A stretch of 64,000 nucleotides of DNA, taken from positions 372,001 through 436,000 of the forward strand of contig NZ_SCOL01000002.1 of assembly GCF_005503015.1 (NCBI RefSeq), given 5' to 3'. This DNA is from Bacillus sp. E(2018) (GTDB taxonomy: Bacteria; Bacillota; Bacilli; Bacillales; Fictibacillaceae). Positions 21,168-30,035 of this stretch are shown here, one piece after another. The notes under the pieces are model-generated. The model had not been told where the DNA came from and searched no databases. It saw only the letters and a program-made list of their open reading frames with translations. The first letter of the stretch is position 1. Every line of letters begins with the position of its first letter. The translations under genes and the position numbers were made by a program.

Positions 21168-21791
21168 TTATGCTCCTTTAATGCCGTACAACAATTGCTG
21201 AAGCTGTAACTGTGTATATTCCTCTAATGTATAGATCTTCTGCAGTGCCCAACGTCTGAACGTCCACATCTGTCCGATGATTACTATATTGTGAGCCGCT
21301 GCCGGAATCTCTTTTTCACTTAAATGCAGTTCACCTTGCTTTACTACTTTATAAAGAAGTTCTTCAAAGATCGCCGTCATCTCCAACTCTTTTTTGAGCA
21401 CATACGGAAGAGCTTCATGAGAGAGCGACTTTGCTTCTTGATACATGACGAGTACTTCATCCTGCATATCATCCATCACTTTAAAATAGGCCGTGATTGC
21501 ACGCTCGACGCCTTGAATGCCGCTATCTTCCCCATTGATATCCTGCTGCAGCCTTAGCTTTACCCCGTCATAGATGCTGTCGCAAACCAGATAGAGAATA
21601 TCTTCTTTTGACCGGATATACTCATAGAGTGTGCCGATGCTAAAGCCAGAAGCTTTTGCGATCTCACGAGTTGTCGTGCGGTGGAATCCGTTCTCTTTAA
21701 ATAGAGAAACCGCCGCTTTAACCATCTCTTCCCGTCGTCTCTGAATCAATTTTTCGTCTTTTACGAGCGACGGCACTTCTTTCCTACCCAA
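21168..21791 (-). CDS. TetR/AcrR family transcriptional regulator
   Basis: About 207 residues from a TTG at 21791 with GGGAGG 4 bp upstream; a GTG five codons in is an alternative. The N-terminal helix-turn-helix TTREIAKASGFSIGTLYEYIRSKEDIL (about 40-66) is typical of TetR proteins, and the C-terminal ligand domain is helical. It sits between meaB and icmF with 10-15-bp gaps, so it is in the operon. The natural guess is that it senses an acyl-CoA and controls the cluster, acting like or beside FadR. Operator candidates are the palindromes at 27620-27637 and 29934-29951. Confidence 0.88.
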   Translation of the reverse strand: MGRKEVPSLVKDEKLIQRRREEMVKAAVSLFKENGFHRTTTREIAKASGFSIGTLYEYIRSKEDILYLVCDSIYDGVKLRLQQDINGEDSGIQGVERAITAYFKVMDDMQDEVLVMYQEAKSLSHEALPYVLKKELEMTAIFEELLYKVVKQGELHLSEKEIPAAAHNIVIIGQMWTFRRWALQKIYTLEEYTQLQLQQLLYGIKGA

Positions 21792-21801
21792 TTGGCCTCC
21801 C

Positions 21802-22758
21802 TCATTTCTGTTTCCCGTCAGCCGGCTGCAATCGTTTGAGTAGTATCTCTTCTGCAGCTGTATAAGGGTCTGTCGTACCTGATTCTAAGTCGGCCAGCCA
21901 GGAGAACCCGTTTTTCTGTTCGTTTGTCCACACTTGCTGATAGATTTCATGCTGAACCACTTCCATCACTTCACGCTTCAGGTTAGAAAGCTTTCTTTCC
22001 TTGCCTTCGCCGCTTTTCTCTAAATATTCTCGGTGTGCTAGAAGATATTCCCATAATTCTTGTAATCCTTTATTTTCAGTAGAAATCGTCTGCACGACTG
22101 GTGGGCGGTACGGACTGTCGTGTTTCACAAGGTCAAGCATAGCTTCGATCTCAGCAAGAAGCTTCGGAACCCCCGGCATATCCGCTTTGTTCACAACGAA
22201 CAGATCCGCGATCTCCATGATTCCCGCTTTAAACACTTGCACAACATCTCCGCTGCCCGGGTTCAATACAACCGCAACCGAATCCGCTAGCTTCATAATG
22301 TCGAGCTCAGACTGTCCGACACCTACCGTCTCTATTAAAATCACATCAAAACCATATGCATCCATCAGCCGTACCGTTTCTTTCGTTGAACGGGAAAGAC
22401 CGCCGAGACTACCGCGCGTACCCATGCTTCTGATGAACACGCCAGGGTCGGTAAAATGGTCTGCCATTCGAACGCGATCTCCAAGGATAGAGCCGCCGCT
22501 GAACGGACTCGTCGGATCAACGGCAACAACGGCAACAGTCATCTGTTTTTTACGCAAAAAAGAGATGAGACGATTGACGAGCGAGCTTTTCCCGGCACCA
22601 GGTGAACCGGTGATGCCGATCCAATGAGCGCCTTTTTGCTGTGGGTAGATGCTCTTTAAAAGCTCAAGTTTGTCTTCACCGTTGTTCTCGGCAAGCGTGA
22701 TCGCTTTTGCGAGAGCACGTTCCTCTTTTTGCTGGATGCGCTGTGCTAATGGATGCAT
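21802..22758 (-). CDS. meaB: MeaB/ArgK-type G-protein chaperone of acyl-CoA mutase
   Basis: 318 residues; the ATG has AGGAGG upstream. SIMIBI-class GTPase with P-loop GSPGAGKS at 51-58, VDPTSPFSGGSILGDRVRM switch region, ETVGVGQSE and the base-recognition NKAD. MeaB loads cobalamin into methylmalonyl-CoA mutase and protects it from inactivation. IcmF just downstream already contains its own G domain and no mutA/mutB is visible, so a second mutase elsewhere, or a redundant chaperone, has to be considered. Confidence 0.92.
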   Translation of the reverse strand: MHPLAQRIQQKEERALAKAITLAENNGEDKLELLKSIYPQQKGAHWIGITGSPGAGKSSLVNRLISFLRKKQMTVAVVAVDPTSPFSGGSILGDRVRMADHFTDPGVFIRSMGTRGSLGGLSRSTKETVRLMDAYGFDVILIETVGVGQSELDIMKLADSVAVVLNPGSGDVVQVFKAGIMEIADLFVVNKADMPGVPKLLAEIEAMLDLVKHDSPYRPPVVQTISTENKGLQELWEYLLAHREYLEKSGEGKERKLSNLKREVMEVVQHEIYQQVWTNEQKNGFSWLADLESGTTDPYTAAEEILLKRLQPADGKQK

Positions 22759-22787
22759 AATATCCTCCTAAAACTTTTTCGGGGTAT

Positions 22788-22915
22788 TTGATTTCCGCTC
22801 CAGGATGCTCGCTTTCCGCGGGGCAGGCGGTGAGCCACATTTGTTCGTTTCACTCTTAAGTGTCTCACCTGCCCACCTGTCCCGCAGGAGTCTCGCACCT
22901 TGCGCTCCAATCAAC
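22788..22915. repeat. 128-bp hairpin element, copy d
   Basis: Plus orientation, 128 bp, between the acyl-CoA dehydrogenase gene and meaB. The centre is TGTTCGTTTCACTCTTAAG, the variant also found in copy f. It splits what otherwise looks like one operon. Confidence 0.88.
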
Positions 22916-23022
22916 TGCAAGGGTGTTATTAAAAGCATTTTTAGCAACACTCTGTTATGAATAGAGAAACACTGATTTAGCAAGAAATTTCCCTAGCCAC
23001 TATGTCGCAAAACTTCGCTCTC

Positions 23023-24165
23023 TTAATCTTTCAAAAGCATCTTAGAAATAACGAGACGCTGAATTTCTTGTGTACCTTCGTAGATCTGGGTAATTTTAGC
23101 ATCACGCATGTAACGTTCTACTGGATATTCTTTCGTGTAGCCGTATCCGCCGAACACTTGAACCGCGTCTGTTGTTACTTCCATGGCGATGTCTCCTGCA
23201 AATAGCTTCGACATTGCGGACTCTTTTCCGTATGGAAGACCTTCTGACTCTCTCCAAGCCGCTTGATATGTTAGTAGTCGTGCTGCTTCCACTTTTGTTG
23301 CCATATCTGCAAGTTTGAAACCGATTCCTTGGTTGACACCGATCGGTTTACCAAACTGTTTGCGGTCTTTTGCATAGTTTACCGAAGCATAAAGTGCACC
23401 TTGAGCGATTCCAACCGCTTGAGCCGCGATTCCATTACGTCCGCCATCAAGTGTCATCATTGCAATTTTAAAGCCTTCGCCTTCTTTTCCGAGAAGGTTT
23501 TCAGCTGGTACGCGGCAATCTTCGAAAATGATTTCTAACGTTGGAGATGAACGGATGCCGAGTTTCTTTTCTTTTTTCCCGAAAGAAAAGCCTGGTGTTC
23601 CTTTTTCTACGATGAACGCTGAAACTCCTCTTGATCCTGCTTCAATATCTGTTCGTGCGAACACAACATAGATCTCAGCGTCGCCAGCGTTTGTGATGAA
23701 GATTTTTGAGCCGTTGATAATATAGTCATCGCCGTCTTTTTTCGCCGTTGTTTTCATGTTTCCTGCATCTGATCCGGATCCTGGCTCTGTTAAGCCATAT
23801 GCTCCGATTTTCTTACCTTCTGCCATCGGACGAAGGAACTTTTGCTTTTGCTCTTCGTTTCCAAACTTAAAGATCGGCCATCCTGCAAGAGAAGTGTGAG
23901 CAGATAGCGTTACACCGACTGACGCACAAACACGTGATAATTCTTCAACTGCGATTACATAGCCTAGGTAGTCCCCACCGATTCCACCGTACTCTTCTGG
24001 CCAAGGAATTCCGCAAAGACCAAGCTCACCCATCTGATCAAATATAGCTCGATCAAAACGCTCTTCTTCGTCACGTTCTGCTGCTGTAGGTTCTACTTCA
24101 TTTTTAGCAAAATCACGCACCATCTTACGGATCATTTCATGTTCTTCAGATAACATAAATTGCAT
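23023..24165 (-). CDS. Acyl-CoA dehydrogenase (short-chain/branched type), second copy
   Basis: 380 residues, FAD-dependent alpha,beta-dehydrogenation of acyl-CoA. The signature [14 protein letters not shown] (about 125-138) binds FAD and substrate; [19 protein letters not shown] and the C-terminal [25 protein letters not shown] with its catalytic-base region are intact. It lies 15 bp downstream of a related dehydrogenase, suggesting a tandem duplication with different chain preference (inference). Closest functional relatives are MmgC/AcdA-type enzymes. Electrons would pass through ETF to the FadF protein of the same cluster. Confidence 0.92.
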   Translation of the reverse strand: MQFMLSEEHEMIRKMVRDFAKNEVEPTAAERDEEERFDRAIFDQMGELGLCGIPWPEEYGGIGGDYLGYVIAVEELSRVCASVGVTLSAHTSLAGWPIFKFGNEEQKQKFLRPMAEGKKIGAYGLTEPGSGSDAGNMKTTAKKDGDDYIINGSKIFITNAGDAEIYVVFARTDIEAGSRGVSAFIVEKGTPGFSFGKKEKKLGIRSSPTLEIIFEDCRVPAENLLGKEGEGFKIAMMTLDGGRNGIAAQAVGIAQGALYASVNYAKDRKQFGKPIGVNQGIGFKLADMATKVEAARLLTYQAAWRESEGLPYGKESAMSKLFAGDIAMEVTTDAVQVFGGYGYTKEYPVERYMRDAKITQIYEGTQEIQRLVISKMLLKD

Positions 24166-24180
24166 TTCTATCTCTCCCTC

Positions 24181-25320
24181 TTATCCTAGTAAATGTTTGC
24201 TTAACACCATACGTTGAATCTCACTTGTTCCTTCATAGATCTGACACACCTTCGCGTCTCGGAACAGTCTTTCTACCGGATACTCTTTCGTGTAGCCGTA
24301 TCCTCCGTACACTTGCACCGCTTCAATCGCGGACTTCATAGCCGTTTCAGAAGCAAACAGCTTTGCCATTGAAGCTTCTTTTCCACACGATAGATTGTTT
24401 GCCTTCAGATCAGCTGCCCGATAGGTTAAAAGTTTTGCCGCTTCAACCTCTGTCGCCATATCCGCTAGCTTAAAGCCAAGCCCTTGATTCGCTCCGATCG
24501 GCTTGCCGAACTGTTTTCTTTCTTTCGCATAATTCGTCGCATATTCTAAGGCAGCCTCTGCGATACCCAATGATTGAGCAGCGATTCCGATCCTGCCCGC
24601 ATCGAGGTTACTCATCGCGATCTTAAAGCCTTCACCTTCTTGACCAAGCAGATTTTCAGCAGGTACACGCGCATCTTCAAAAACGATCTCGCACGTGTTT
24701 GATCCGTACAACCCCATTTTTTTCTCTTTCTTTCCTACTGAAAAACCTGGTGTATCTTTATCTACGATGAAGGCCGAAATCCCGTAGCTTCCTTTATCAG
24801 GTGCCGTTGAAGCAAATACGATGTACACGTCCGCTTCACCAGCGTTTGTAATAAAAATCTTAGAGCCGTTCAAGATGTAATGATCGCCCTTTTTAACTGC
24901 TCTCGTCTTTAAGCTTGCTGCATCAGAACCTGAACTCGGCTCTGTTAGTCCGAACGCACCAAGGTACTCTCCACTCGCTAACTTAGGAATGTATTTTCTC
25001 TTTTGTTCTTCATTCCCGAAATAAAGAATCGGATTCGTTCCAACACTCGTATGAACGGATAAAATCACACCGATCGTCGCGCTCACTTTTGAAAGCTCAT
25101 TGATCGCGATAATGTAGGACGTGAAATCCATCCCTGCTCCGCCATACTTTTCTGGAATCGGAATTCCCATCAGTCCGAGTTCTGCCATCTTCGTGATCAG
25201 ATGGCGCGGAAACTCTTCTGTCTCTTCCATATGCTCGACGGCCGGTGCTATCTCTTTCTGCGCAAAATCCCGTACCATCTTTTGCATCATCTTTTGTTCT
25301 TCTGTAAATACGAGGTTCAT
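24181..25320 (-). CDS. acdA: Acyl-CoA dehydrogenase (MmgC/AcdA type), first copy
   Basis: 379 residues, same family as the following gene, with FGLTEPSSGSDAA, FITNAGEADVYIVFA and [32 protein letters not shown]. It catalyses the first oxidation step of beta-oxidation or branched acyl-CoA breakdown. Start ATG with GGGAGAG upstream. In B. subtilis acdA lies between fadF and rpoE, the same relative place. A purine-rich stretch of about 130 bp separates it from the dehydrogenase gene upstream. Confidence 0.92.
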   Translation of the reverse strand: MNLVFTEEQKMMQKMVRDFAQKEIAPAVEHMEETEEFPRHLITKMAELGLMGIPIPEKYGGAGMDFTSYIIAINELSKVSATIGVILSVHTSVGTNPILYFGNEEQKRKYIPKLASGEYLGAFGLTEPSSGSDAASLKTRAVKKGDHYILNGSKIFITNAGEADVYIVFASTAPDKGSYGISAFIVDKDTPGFSVGKKEKKMGLYGSNTCEIVFEDARVPAENLLGQEGEGFKIAMSNLDAGRIGIAAQSLGIAEAALEYATNYAKERKQFGKPIGANQGLGFKLADMATEVEAAKLLTYRAADLKANNLSCGKEASMAKLFASETAMKSAIEAVQVYGGYGYTKEYPVERLFRDAKVCQIYEGTSEIQRMVLSKHLLG

Positions 25321-25450
25321 GGTCTCTCCCCATTCCTATAGTGAAATGCCGACTCTTGTAGTCTCTCTCCGTGAGTTATCTTTGTTATCTCTCTATTTGT
25401 TCTCTGTTTGCTCTATATTTCTCTATCTGTTTTTTGGTTGCTGTCTCTTT

Positions 25451-25483
25451 CACAAAGACAAAAATGGAATTTTTGTCTTTGTG
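25451..25483. repeat. Perfect 15-bp inverted repeat after the 3-hydroxyacyl-CoA dehydrogenase gene
   Basis: CACAAAGACAAAAAT, GGA, ATTTTTGTCTTTGTG: a perfect 15-bp stem with a 3-base loop, directly abutting a GGGGTC palindrome at 25485-25497. It could work as an intra-operon RNA processing or stability hairpin, or as a weak terminator. Confidence 0.75.
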
Positions 25484-25484
25484 T

Positions 25485-25497
25485 GGGGTCAGACCCC
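25485..25497. repeat. GGGGTC palindromic element, copy 3 (supplies a stop codon)
   Basis: GGGGTCAGACCCC. On the minus strand the TGA at its centre (25491-25489) is the stop codon of the 3-hydroxyacyl-CoA dehydrogenase, whose last residues are Gly-Val read from GGG GTC. Confidence 0.8.
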
Positions 25498-26343
25498 GTA
25501 GTTGTAGAAGCCTCTGCCTGACTTTTTGCCTAGCCAGCCTGCTTTTACGTACTTTCTTAACAACGGACACGGACGGTATTTGTCATCTCCGAATCCTTCA
25601 TGCAGCGTCTCCATGATGTAGAGGCATGTGTCGAGGCCAATGAAGTCTGCTAGCGTTAACGGTCCCATCGGATGATTCATTCCGAGTTTCATAATCTCAT
25701 CTACCGCTTCAGGTGTTGCCACACCTTCATACACCGAGAAGATTGCTTCGTTGATCATCGGCATGAGGATACGGTTAGAGATGAACCCTGGGAAGTCGTT
25801 CACTTCTACAGGAACTTTCTGTAGCTTTTTAGATACCGATTCGATCGTTTCGTAAACTTCATCCGCTGTTTGAAGTCCACGGATGATCTCTACGAGTTTC
25901 ATAACAGGAACAGGGTTCATGAAGTGCATGCCGATTACTTTTTCAGGTCGGTTCGTTGCAGCCGCGATCTCTGTGATCGGAAGGGATGACGTATTCGACG
26001 CTAAGATCGTATGAGCTGGCGCGTATTGGTCGAGCATCTTAAAGAGCTGTGTTTTCACATCCATGTTTTCTACGACGGCTTCGATCACAAGATCTGCGTT
26101 AGACGCGTTCTCTAGAGAAACAGAAGCTGTGATGCGGGACAGAATGGATTCTTTCTCACTTTCATCCAGACGTCCTTTTTCCACTGAGCGGTTTAAGTTT
26201 TTAGAGATGATTCCAATCCCTTTTTGTACGAACGCTTCTTGCATGTCATGCAGAACAACGGAATAGCCCGCTTGCGCACAAACTTGTGCGATTCCTGAAC
26301 CCATCTGTCCTGCGCCGATCACCATAATGTTTTGAATGCTCAT
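25489..26343 (-). CDS. mmgB: 3-hydroxybutyryl-CoA dehydrogenase (MmgB-like)
   Basis: 284 residues. NAD-dependent oxidation of 3-hydroxyacyl-CoA. N-terminal Rossmann motif [11 protein letters not shown] (8-18), SNTSSLPIT, catalytic His in GMHFMNPVP, and the C-terminal helical domain ending [17 protein letters not shown] with AGGAGG upstream. It follows the thiolase gene by 16 bp, matching the mmgAB arrangement. The final Gly-Val and the stop codon are read from within a GGGGTC palindrome, so the natural C-terminus has probably been changed by insertion of that repeat. Confidence 0.93.
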   Translation of the reverse strand: MSIQNIMVIGAGQMGSGIAQVCAQAGYSVVLHDMQEAFVQKGIGIISKNLNRSVEKGRLDESEKESILSRITASVSLENASNADLVIEAVVENMDVKTQLFKMLDQYAPAHTILASNTSSLPITEIAAATNRPEKVIGMHFMNPVPVMKLVEIIRGLQTADEVYETIESVSKKLQKVPVEVNDFPGFISNRILMPMINEAIFSVYEGVATPEAVDEIMKLGMNHPMGPLTLADFIGLDTCLYIMETLHEGFGDDKYRPCPLLRKYVKAGWLGKKSGRGFYNYGV

Positions 26344-26359
26344 GAATATTTGCTCCTCC

Positions 26360-27544
26360 TTATTTCTTCACTTCTATTAAAATCGCGTCACCTTGCCCGC
26401 CGCCTGAACAGATTGAAGCGATGCCAAGTCCGCCGCCGCGTCTTTTTAACTCGTGGATTAATGTTAGTACGATGCGCGTGCCGCTCGCCCCAATCGGGTG
26501 ACCTAACGCTACGGCTCCACCGTTCACGTTCACTTTTTCAAGATCCAATCCCGCAAGTTCAGAACTCGCTAACGCTACTGCTGCGAATGCTTCGTTAATT
26601 TCAAAAAGATCAATGTCTTCTAATGATTTTCCTGTTTTCTTTAACAGCTCATTGATGACAAGACCTGGTGTTTTCGGAAAATCCTTTGCTTCTACAGCAA
26701 GTGCCGTGTGACCAAGGATCGTCGCCATCACTTCTTTGCCTTCTTTTTCAGCACGCTCTTCACTCATCACGACTACAGCCGCTGCACCATCGTTCACGCC
26801 TGGTGCGTTTCCTGCTGTAATCGTTCCATCTTGTGAAAAAACAGGTCTTAATTTTGCAAGAGATTCAATAGACGTATCTTTACGTGGTGATTCATCTTGA
26901 GACACAACAACCGGCTCGCCTTTTCGTTGAGGCACTTCCACAGGTACGATCTCTTCTGCAAAAATTCCCTTTTCAATCGATTCATTAGCACGGCTATGAC
27001 TGCGGTACGCCCACTCGTCTTGACGCTCACGTGAAATTCCCATCTCTTTTGCTACGTCATTTCCGTAGATTCCCATGTGAACACCTGTAAACGTACACGT
27101 TAGTCCATCGTGGACCATGAGATCTTTCACTGAGCTATCGCCCATACGAAGCCCCCAGCGCGCTTTCGGTAAAATGTATGGTGCGTTGCTCATCGATTCC
27201 ATTCCACCTGCTACGATGACTTCTTCGTCACCCGCACGGATGATCTGATCTGCCATCGTGATCGCACGAAGACCTGACGCACATACTTTGTTGATCGTTT
27301 CTGTTTTCGTCTTCCAAGGTAATCCTGCTTTTTCCGCCGCTTGACGAGAAGGAATCTGGCCTTGCCCGCCTTGAAGAACACAGCCTAAAATGACTTCATC
27401 CACCGAGTCTGGAGCAACATTTGCTCGTTGAAGCGCTTCTTTAATCGCGATTCCGCCTAGATCTGATGCTGTAAGAGAACTTAATCCGCCACCAAATTTC
27501 CCTACAGGTGTCCGTACACCACTGACGATTACTGATTTTGTCAT
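26360..27544 (-). CDS. mmgA: Acetyl-CoA C-acetyltransferase / thiolase (MmgA-like)
   Basis: 394 residues, full length. Claisen condensation or thiolytic cleavage of acetoacetyl- and 3-ketoacyl-CoA. Nucleophilic Cys88 in [11 protein letters not shown], His in [14 protein letters not shown], and the second active-site Cys in the C-terminal [12 protein letters not shown] with GGGAGG 8 bp upstream. A cre-like site (27587-27600) and a FadR-like palindrome (27620-27637) lie in the 155-bp gap to fadF, so this gene may have its own regulated promoter inside the cluster. Confidence 0.93.
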   Translation of the reverse strand: MTKSVIVSGVRTPVGKFGGGLSSLTASDLGGIAIKEALQRANVAPDSVDEVILGCVLQGGQGQIPSRQAAEKAGLPWKTKTETINKVCASGLRAITMADQIIRAGDEEVIVAGGMESMSNAPYILPKARWGLRMGDSSVKDLMVHDGLTCTFTGVHMGIYGNDVAKEMGISRERQDEWAYRSHSRANESIEKGIFAEEIVPVEVPQRKGEPVVVSQDESPRKDTSIESLAKLRPVFSQDGTITAGNAPGVNDGAAAVVVMSEERAEKEGKEVMATILGHTALAVEAKDFPKTPGLVINELLKKTGKSLEDIDLFEINEAFAAVALASSELAGLDLEKVNVNGGAVALGHPIGASGTRIVLTLIHELKRRGGGLGIASICSGGGQGDAILIEVKK

Positions 27545-27586
27545 ATGAAAAACCTCCCGATTCGTATGGTTGAGCTGCGAAAATTA

Positions 27587-27600
27587 TGTTAACGCTTACA
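27587..27600. promoter_or_regulatory. cre-like site upstream of the thiolase gene
   Basis: TGTTAACGCTTACA matches TGWAANCGNTNWCA at all but the fourth position. CcpA repression of acyl-CoA catabolism genes (mmg operon) is known in B. subtilis. Confidence 0.6.
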
Positions 27601-27619
27601 AATGTGTTTAAAGACGAGC

Positions 27620-27637
27620 CGAGCGAACGCTCAGTCG
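27620..27637. promoter_or_regulatory. FadR-like or TetR-type operator candidate upstream of the thiolase gene
   Basis: CGAGCGAACGCTCAGTCG contains the inverted repeat GAGCG-AA-CGCTC. Aligned with the operator at 29934-29951, 11 of 18 bases are identical and all seven differences are transitions. It may be a variant site for FadR or for the TetR protein at 21168-21791. Confidence 0.4.
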
Positions 27638-27699
27638 ACCAACTTCCAAGCATGAAGCTGCCAGCTCATATGCGGGCAGCTTAATTACACGCTCAAAAA

Positions 27700-29832
27700 C
27701 TACTGAAGAACTTCTTGTTTTTGTGAGCCAAACATCGATTTTTCTAAAATTTCAACAACATCTAGTGTTTGTACTTGCTCTTCTACTTCTTTCGCTTTCG
27801 TTCCGTCACTCAACATCGTTAAGCAATACGGACATCCGCTTCCGATCATGGTTGGATTTACAGCAAGAGCTTGTTCTGTACGCGCAACATTCACACGAGA
27901 ACCTGCTTTTTCTTCCATCCACATCATTCCACCACCCGCTCCACAGCACATTCCGTTCTGACGGTTGCGGTCCATCTCAACGACCTTCACACCAGGAATC
28001 GCTTTTAAGATATCACGAGGCGGTTCATACACTTCGTTATAGCGGCCAAGGTAACAAGAATCGTGATACGTGATCGTTTCATTTACCTCGAACTTCGGCT
28101 TGATTCTTCCTTCTTTGATCCAGTCTGCCAAAAGCTCGGTATGGTGATAAACTTCTGCTTCTAGACCAAACTCTGGATATTCGTTTTTAAACGTGTTATA
28201 CGCATGCGGGTCGATCGTAATGATCTTCTTAACACCATGTTTTTGGAACAACTCGATGTTCGCGTTCGCCATCTCTTGGAATAAAAATTCGTTTCCAAGT
28301 CGACGAGGTGTATCACCAGAGTTCTTTTCTTTGTTTCCTAAGATCGCAAACGTGATTCCTGCTTCGTTCATGATCTTCGCTAAAGAAAGTGCGATTTTTT
28401 GTGAACGGTTGTCATAAGCACCCATCGAACTTACCCAGAACAGGTACTCAAACTCTTCACCCGCTTTTTCTTTCTCTTTTACAGTAGGAACGTGGATATC
28501 TTCTTTCAGCTCACGCCAGTTCTCGCGTTCCTTTTTCGAGATTCCCCAAGGGTTACCTTGCTTCTCGATATTTTTGATCGCACGCTGCGCTTCTGCATCC
28601 ATCTTACCTTCAGTAAGAACAAGATAACGACGCATGTCGATGATCTTATCAACGTGTTCGTTCATAACCGGGCACTGATCTTCACAGTTACGGCAAGTTG
28701 TACATGCCCAGATCTCTTCTTCTGTCATGACTTCACCGATCATCTCTACATCATAAGCAAGTGCAGATGATCCGTCTGTTGTTGCCGCTGTTTCCTCAGC
28801 ACCCTTCCCTCTCGCTTCAAAAGCGATCTGGTTGCCTGTTGTGTTCGAGAACGCAAACGCTGGCATCCAAGGTGTACGAGAAGTTACCGCTGCTCCTTTC
28901 ACCGTTAGATGGTCACGTAATTTCACGATCATATCCATCGGTGAAAGCATCTTACCAGTACCTGTTGCCGGACAAACATTCGTACAACGGCCACACTCTA
29001 CACATGCATATAGATCAACAAGTTGCTTTTGATTGAAGTCTTCAATTTTATTCACACCGAAGACTTCTTGTGTCTCGTCTTCAAAATTGATTGAAGAAAG
29101 CTTTCCTACTTTATCTTTACGACCAAGCCAAACGTTTAGTGGACCTGCGATCAAATGAGCATGCTTTGATTGCGGAACATACACTAAGAACGTTAATAAG
29201 AACAATAAGTGAATCCACCATGAGATAAAGAATATGACTGCAGCACCGGTTTTCCCTAAGAATCCGAGAGCCATTGCAATTACGGACGCAATGGGTGCCG
29301 TCCACTCGTACGGTAGATCATGCCAGATGATCTCTGCACCGTTACCTACTAATACGGAAAGCATTAAGCCACCAATGAACAGAAGAACCAATCCAGATTT
29401 AAATCCACGCTTTAGTCGAACAAGCTTTTCCACATATCTTCTATAAAAAGCCCAAACGACTGCAATCATGATCATCGTTGTTACGATTTCTTGGAAAAAC
29501 GTGAATCCCGGATAAAGCGGACCTAAAGGCAGATGAGATCCAGGGTTGAGTCCCTTCCAAATAAAATCGATCGCTCCGAACTGAACGAGAAGGAATCCAT
29601 AAAAGAACATGATATGGATGATTCCACTCTTCTTATCTTTCAACAGCTTCTTTTGACCAAATACATTCACTAAGACTGCTTTAATTCGTTCTTGAACCGT
29701 ATGATCAAACTCTACTTTTTTGCCGAGCTTGATGAACTCAAACCTTGTTTTTACAACATAAGCAAATAAAAACAGTGCGTAAGCGGTTACAAAAATAAAT
29801 GCAAGCCAGTTTGCTACCATTAAGCCGTCCAT
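27700..29832 (-). CDS. fadF: FadF-type iron-sulfur heterodisulfide-reductase-like protein
   Basis: 710 residues from the ATG at 29832, with GGAAGGAG 8 bp upstream. The N-terminal part (about 1-240) has six hydrophobic segments resembling a membrane cytochrome or NarI-like domain. Two 4Fe-4S motifs follow: CVECGRCTNVCPATG and CTTCRNCEDQCPV. Two cysteine-rich CCG-type domains end the protein, with CYLGRYNEVYEPPRD and CCGAGGGMMWME. It probably passes electrons from acyl-CoA dehydrogenases via ETF to menaquinone. It is the first gene of the cluster and has a FadR-type operator at its promoter. Confidence 0.92.
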   Translation of the reverse strand: MDGLMVANWLAFIFVTAYALFLFAYVVKTRFEFIKLGKKVEFDHTVQERIKAVLVNVFGQKKLLKDKKSGIIHIMFFYGFLLVQFGAIDFIWKGLNPGSHLPLGPLYPGFTFFQEIVTTMIMIAVVWAFYRRYVEKLVRLKRGFKSGLVLLFIGGLMLSVLVGNGAEIIWHDLPYEWTAPIASVIAMALGFLGKTGAAVIFFISWWIHLLFLLTFLVYVPQSKHAHLIAGPLNVWLGRKDKVGKLSSINFEDETQEVFGVNKIEDFNQKQLVDLYACVECGRCTNVCPATGTGKMLSPMDMIVKLRDHLTVKGAAVTSRTPWMPAFAFSNTTGNQIAFEARGKGAEETAATTDGSSALAYDVEMIGEVMTEEEIWACTTCRNCEDQCPVMNEHVDKIIDMRRYLVLTEGKMDAEAQRAIKNIEKQGNPWGISKKERENWRELKEDIHVPTVKEKEKAGEEFEYLFWVSSMGAYDNRSQKIALSLAKIMNEAGITFAILGNKEKNSGDTPRRLGNEFLFQEMANANIELFQKHGVKKIITIDPHAYNTFKNEYPEFGLEAEVYHHTELLADWIKEGRIKPKFEVNETITYHDSCYLGRYNEVYEPPRDILKAIPGVKVVEMDRNRQNGMCCGAGGGMMWMEEKAGSRVNVARTEQALAVNPTMIGSGCPYCLTMLSDGTKAKEVEEQVQTLDVVEILEKSMFGSQKQEVLQ

Positions 29833-29912
29833 CGCTTTCTCTCCTTCCAATGCTCCTATTCCCTAATTCTTTCTCTTTTAATAATTCTAAATGAAATTAA
29901 TTTTCTGACTTC

Positions 29913-29918
29913 ATTATA
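29913..29918 (-). promoter_or_regulatory. -10 element of the fadF promoter
   Basis: Minus-strand TATAAT, 81 bp upstream of the fadF start. The -35 region falls in the FadR-type operator at 29934-29951 and is poor by itself. Confidence 0.5.
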
Positions 29919-29933
29919 GCATAAAAAAATAAA

Positions 29934-29951
29934 TGAATGAGCATTCAGTCA
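29934..29951. promoter_or_regulatory. FadR operator between fadF and cls
   Basis: TGAATGAGCATTCAGTCA matches the B. subtilis FadR consensus TGAATGAMTANTCATTCA in all but three determined positions. It overlaps the fadF -35 region, as expected for repression relieved by long-chain acyl-CoA. Confidence 0.7.
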
Positions 29952-30035
29952 ACATCCGTTAAAAAAATTTTTTTAGTGGTTTTATATGGCGAGGGTATAC
30001 TATATAAAAGTTTGCTACAGAAGGAGGAGAAGAAA

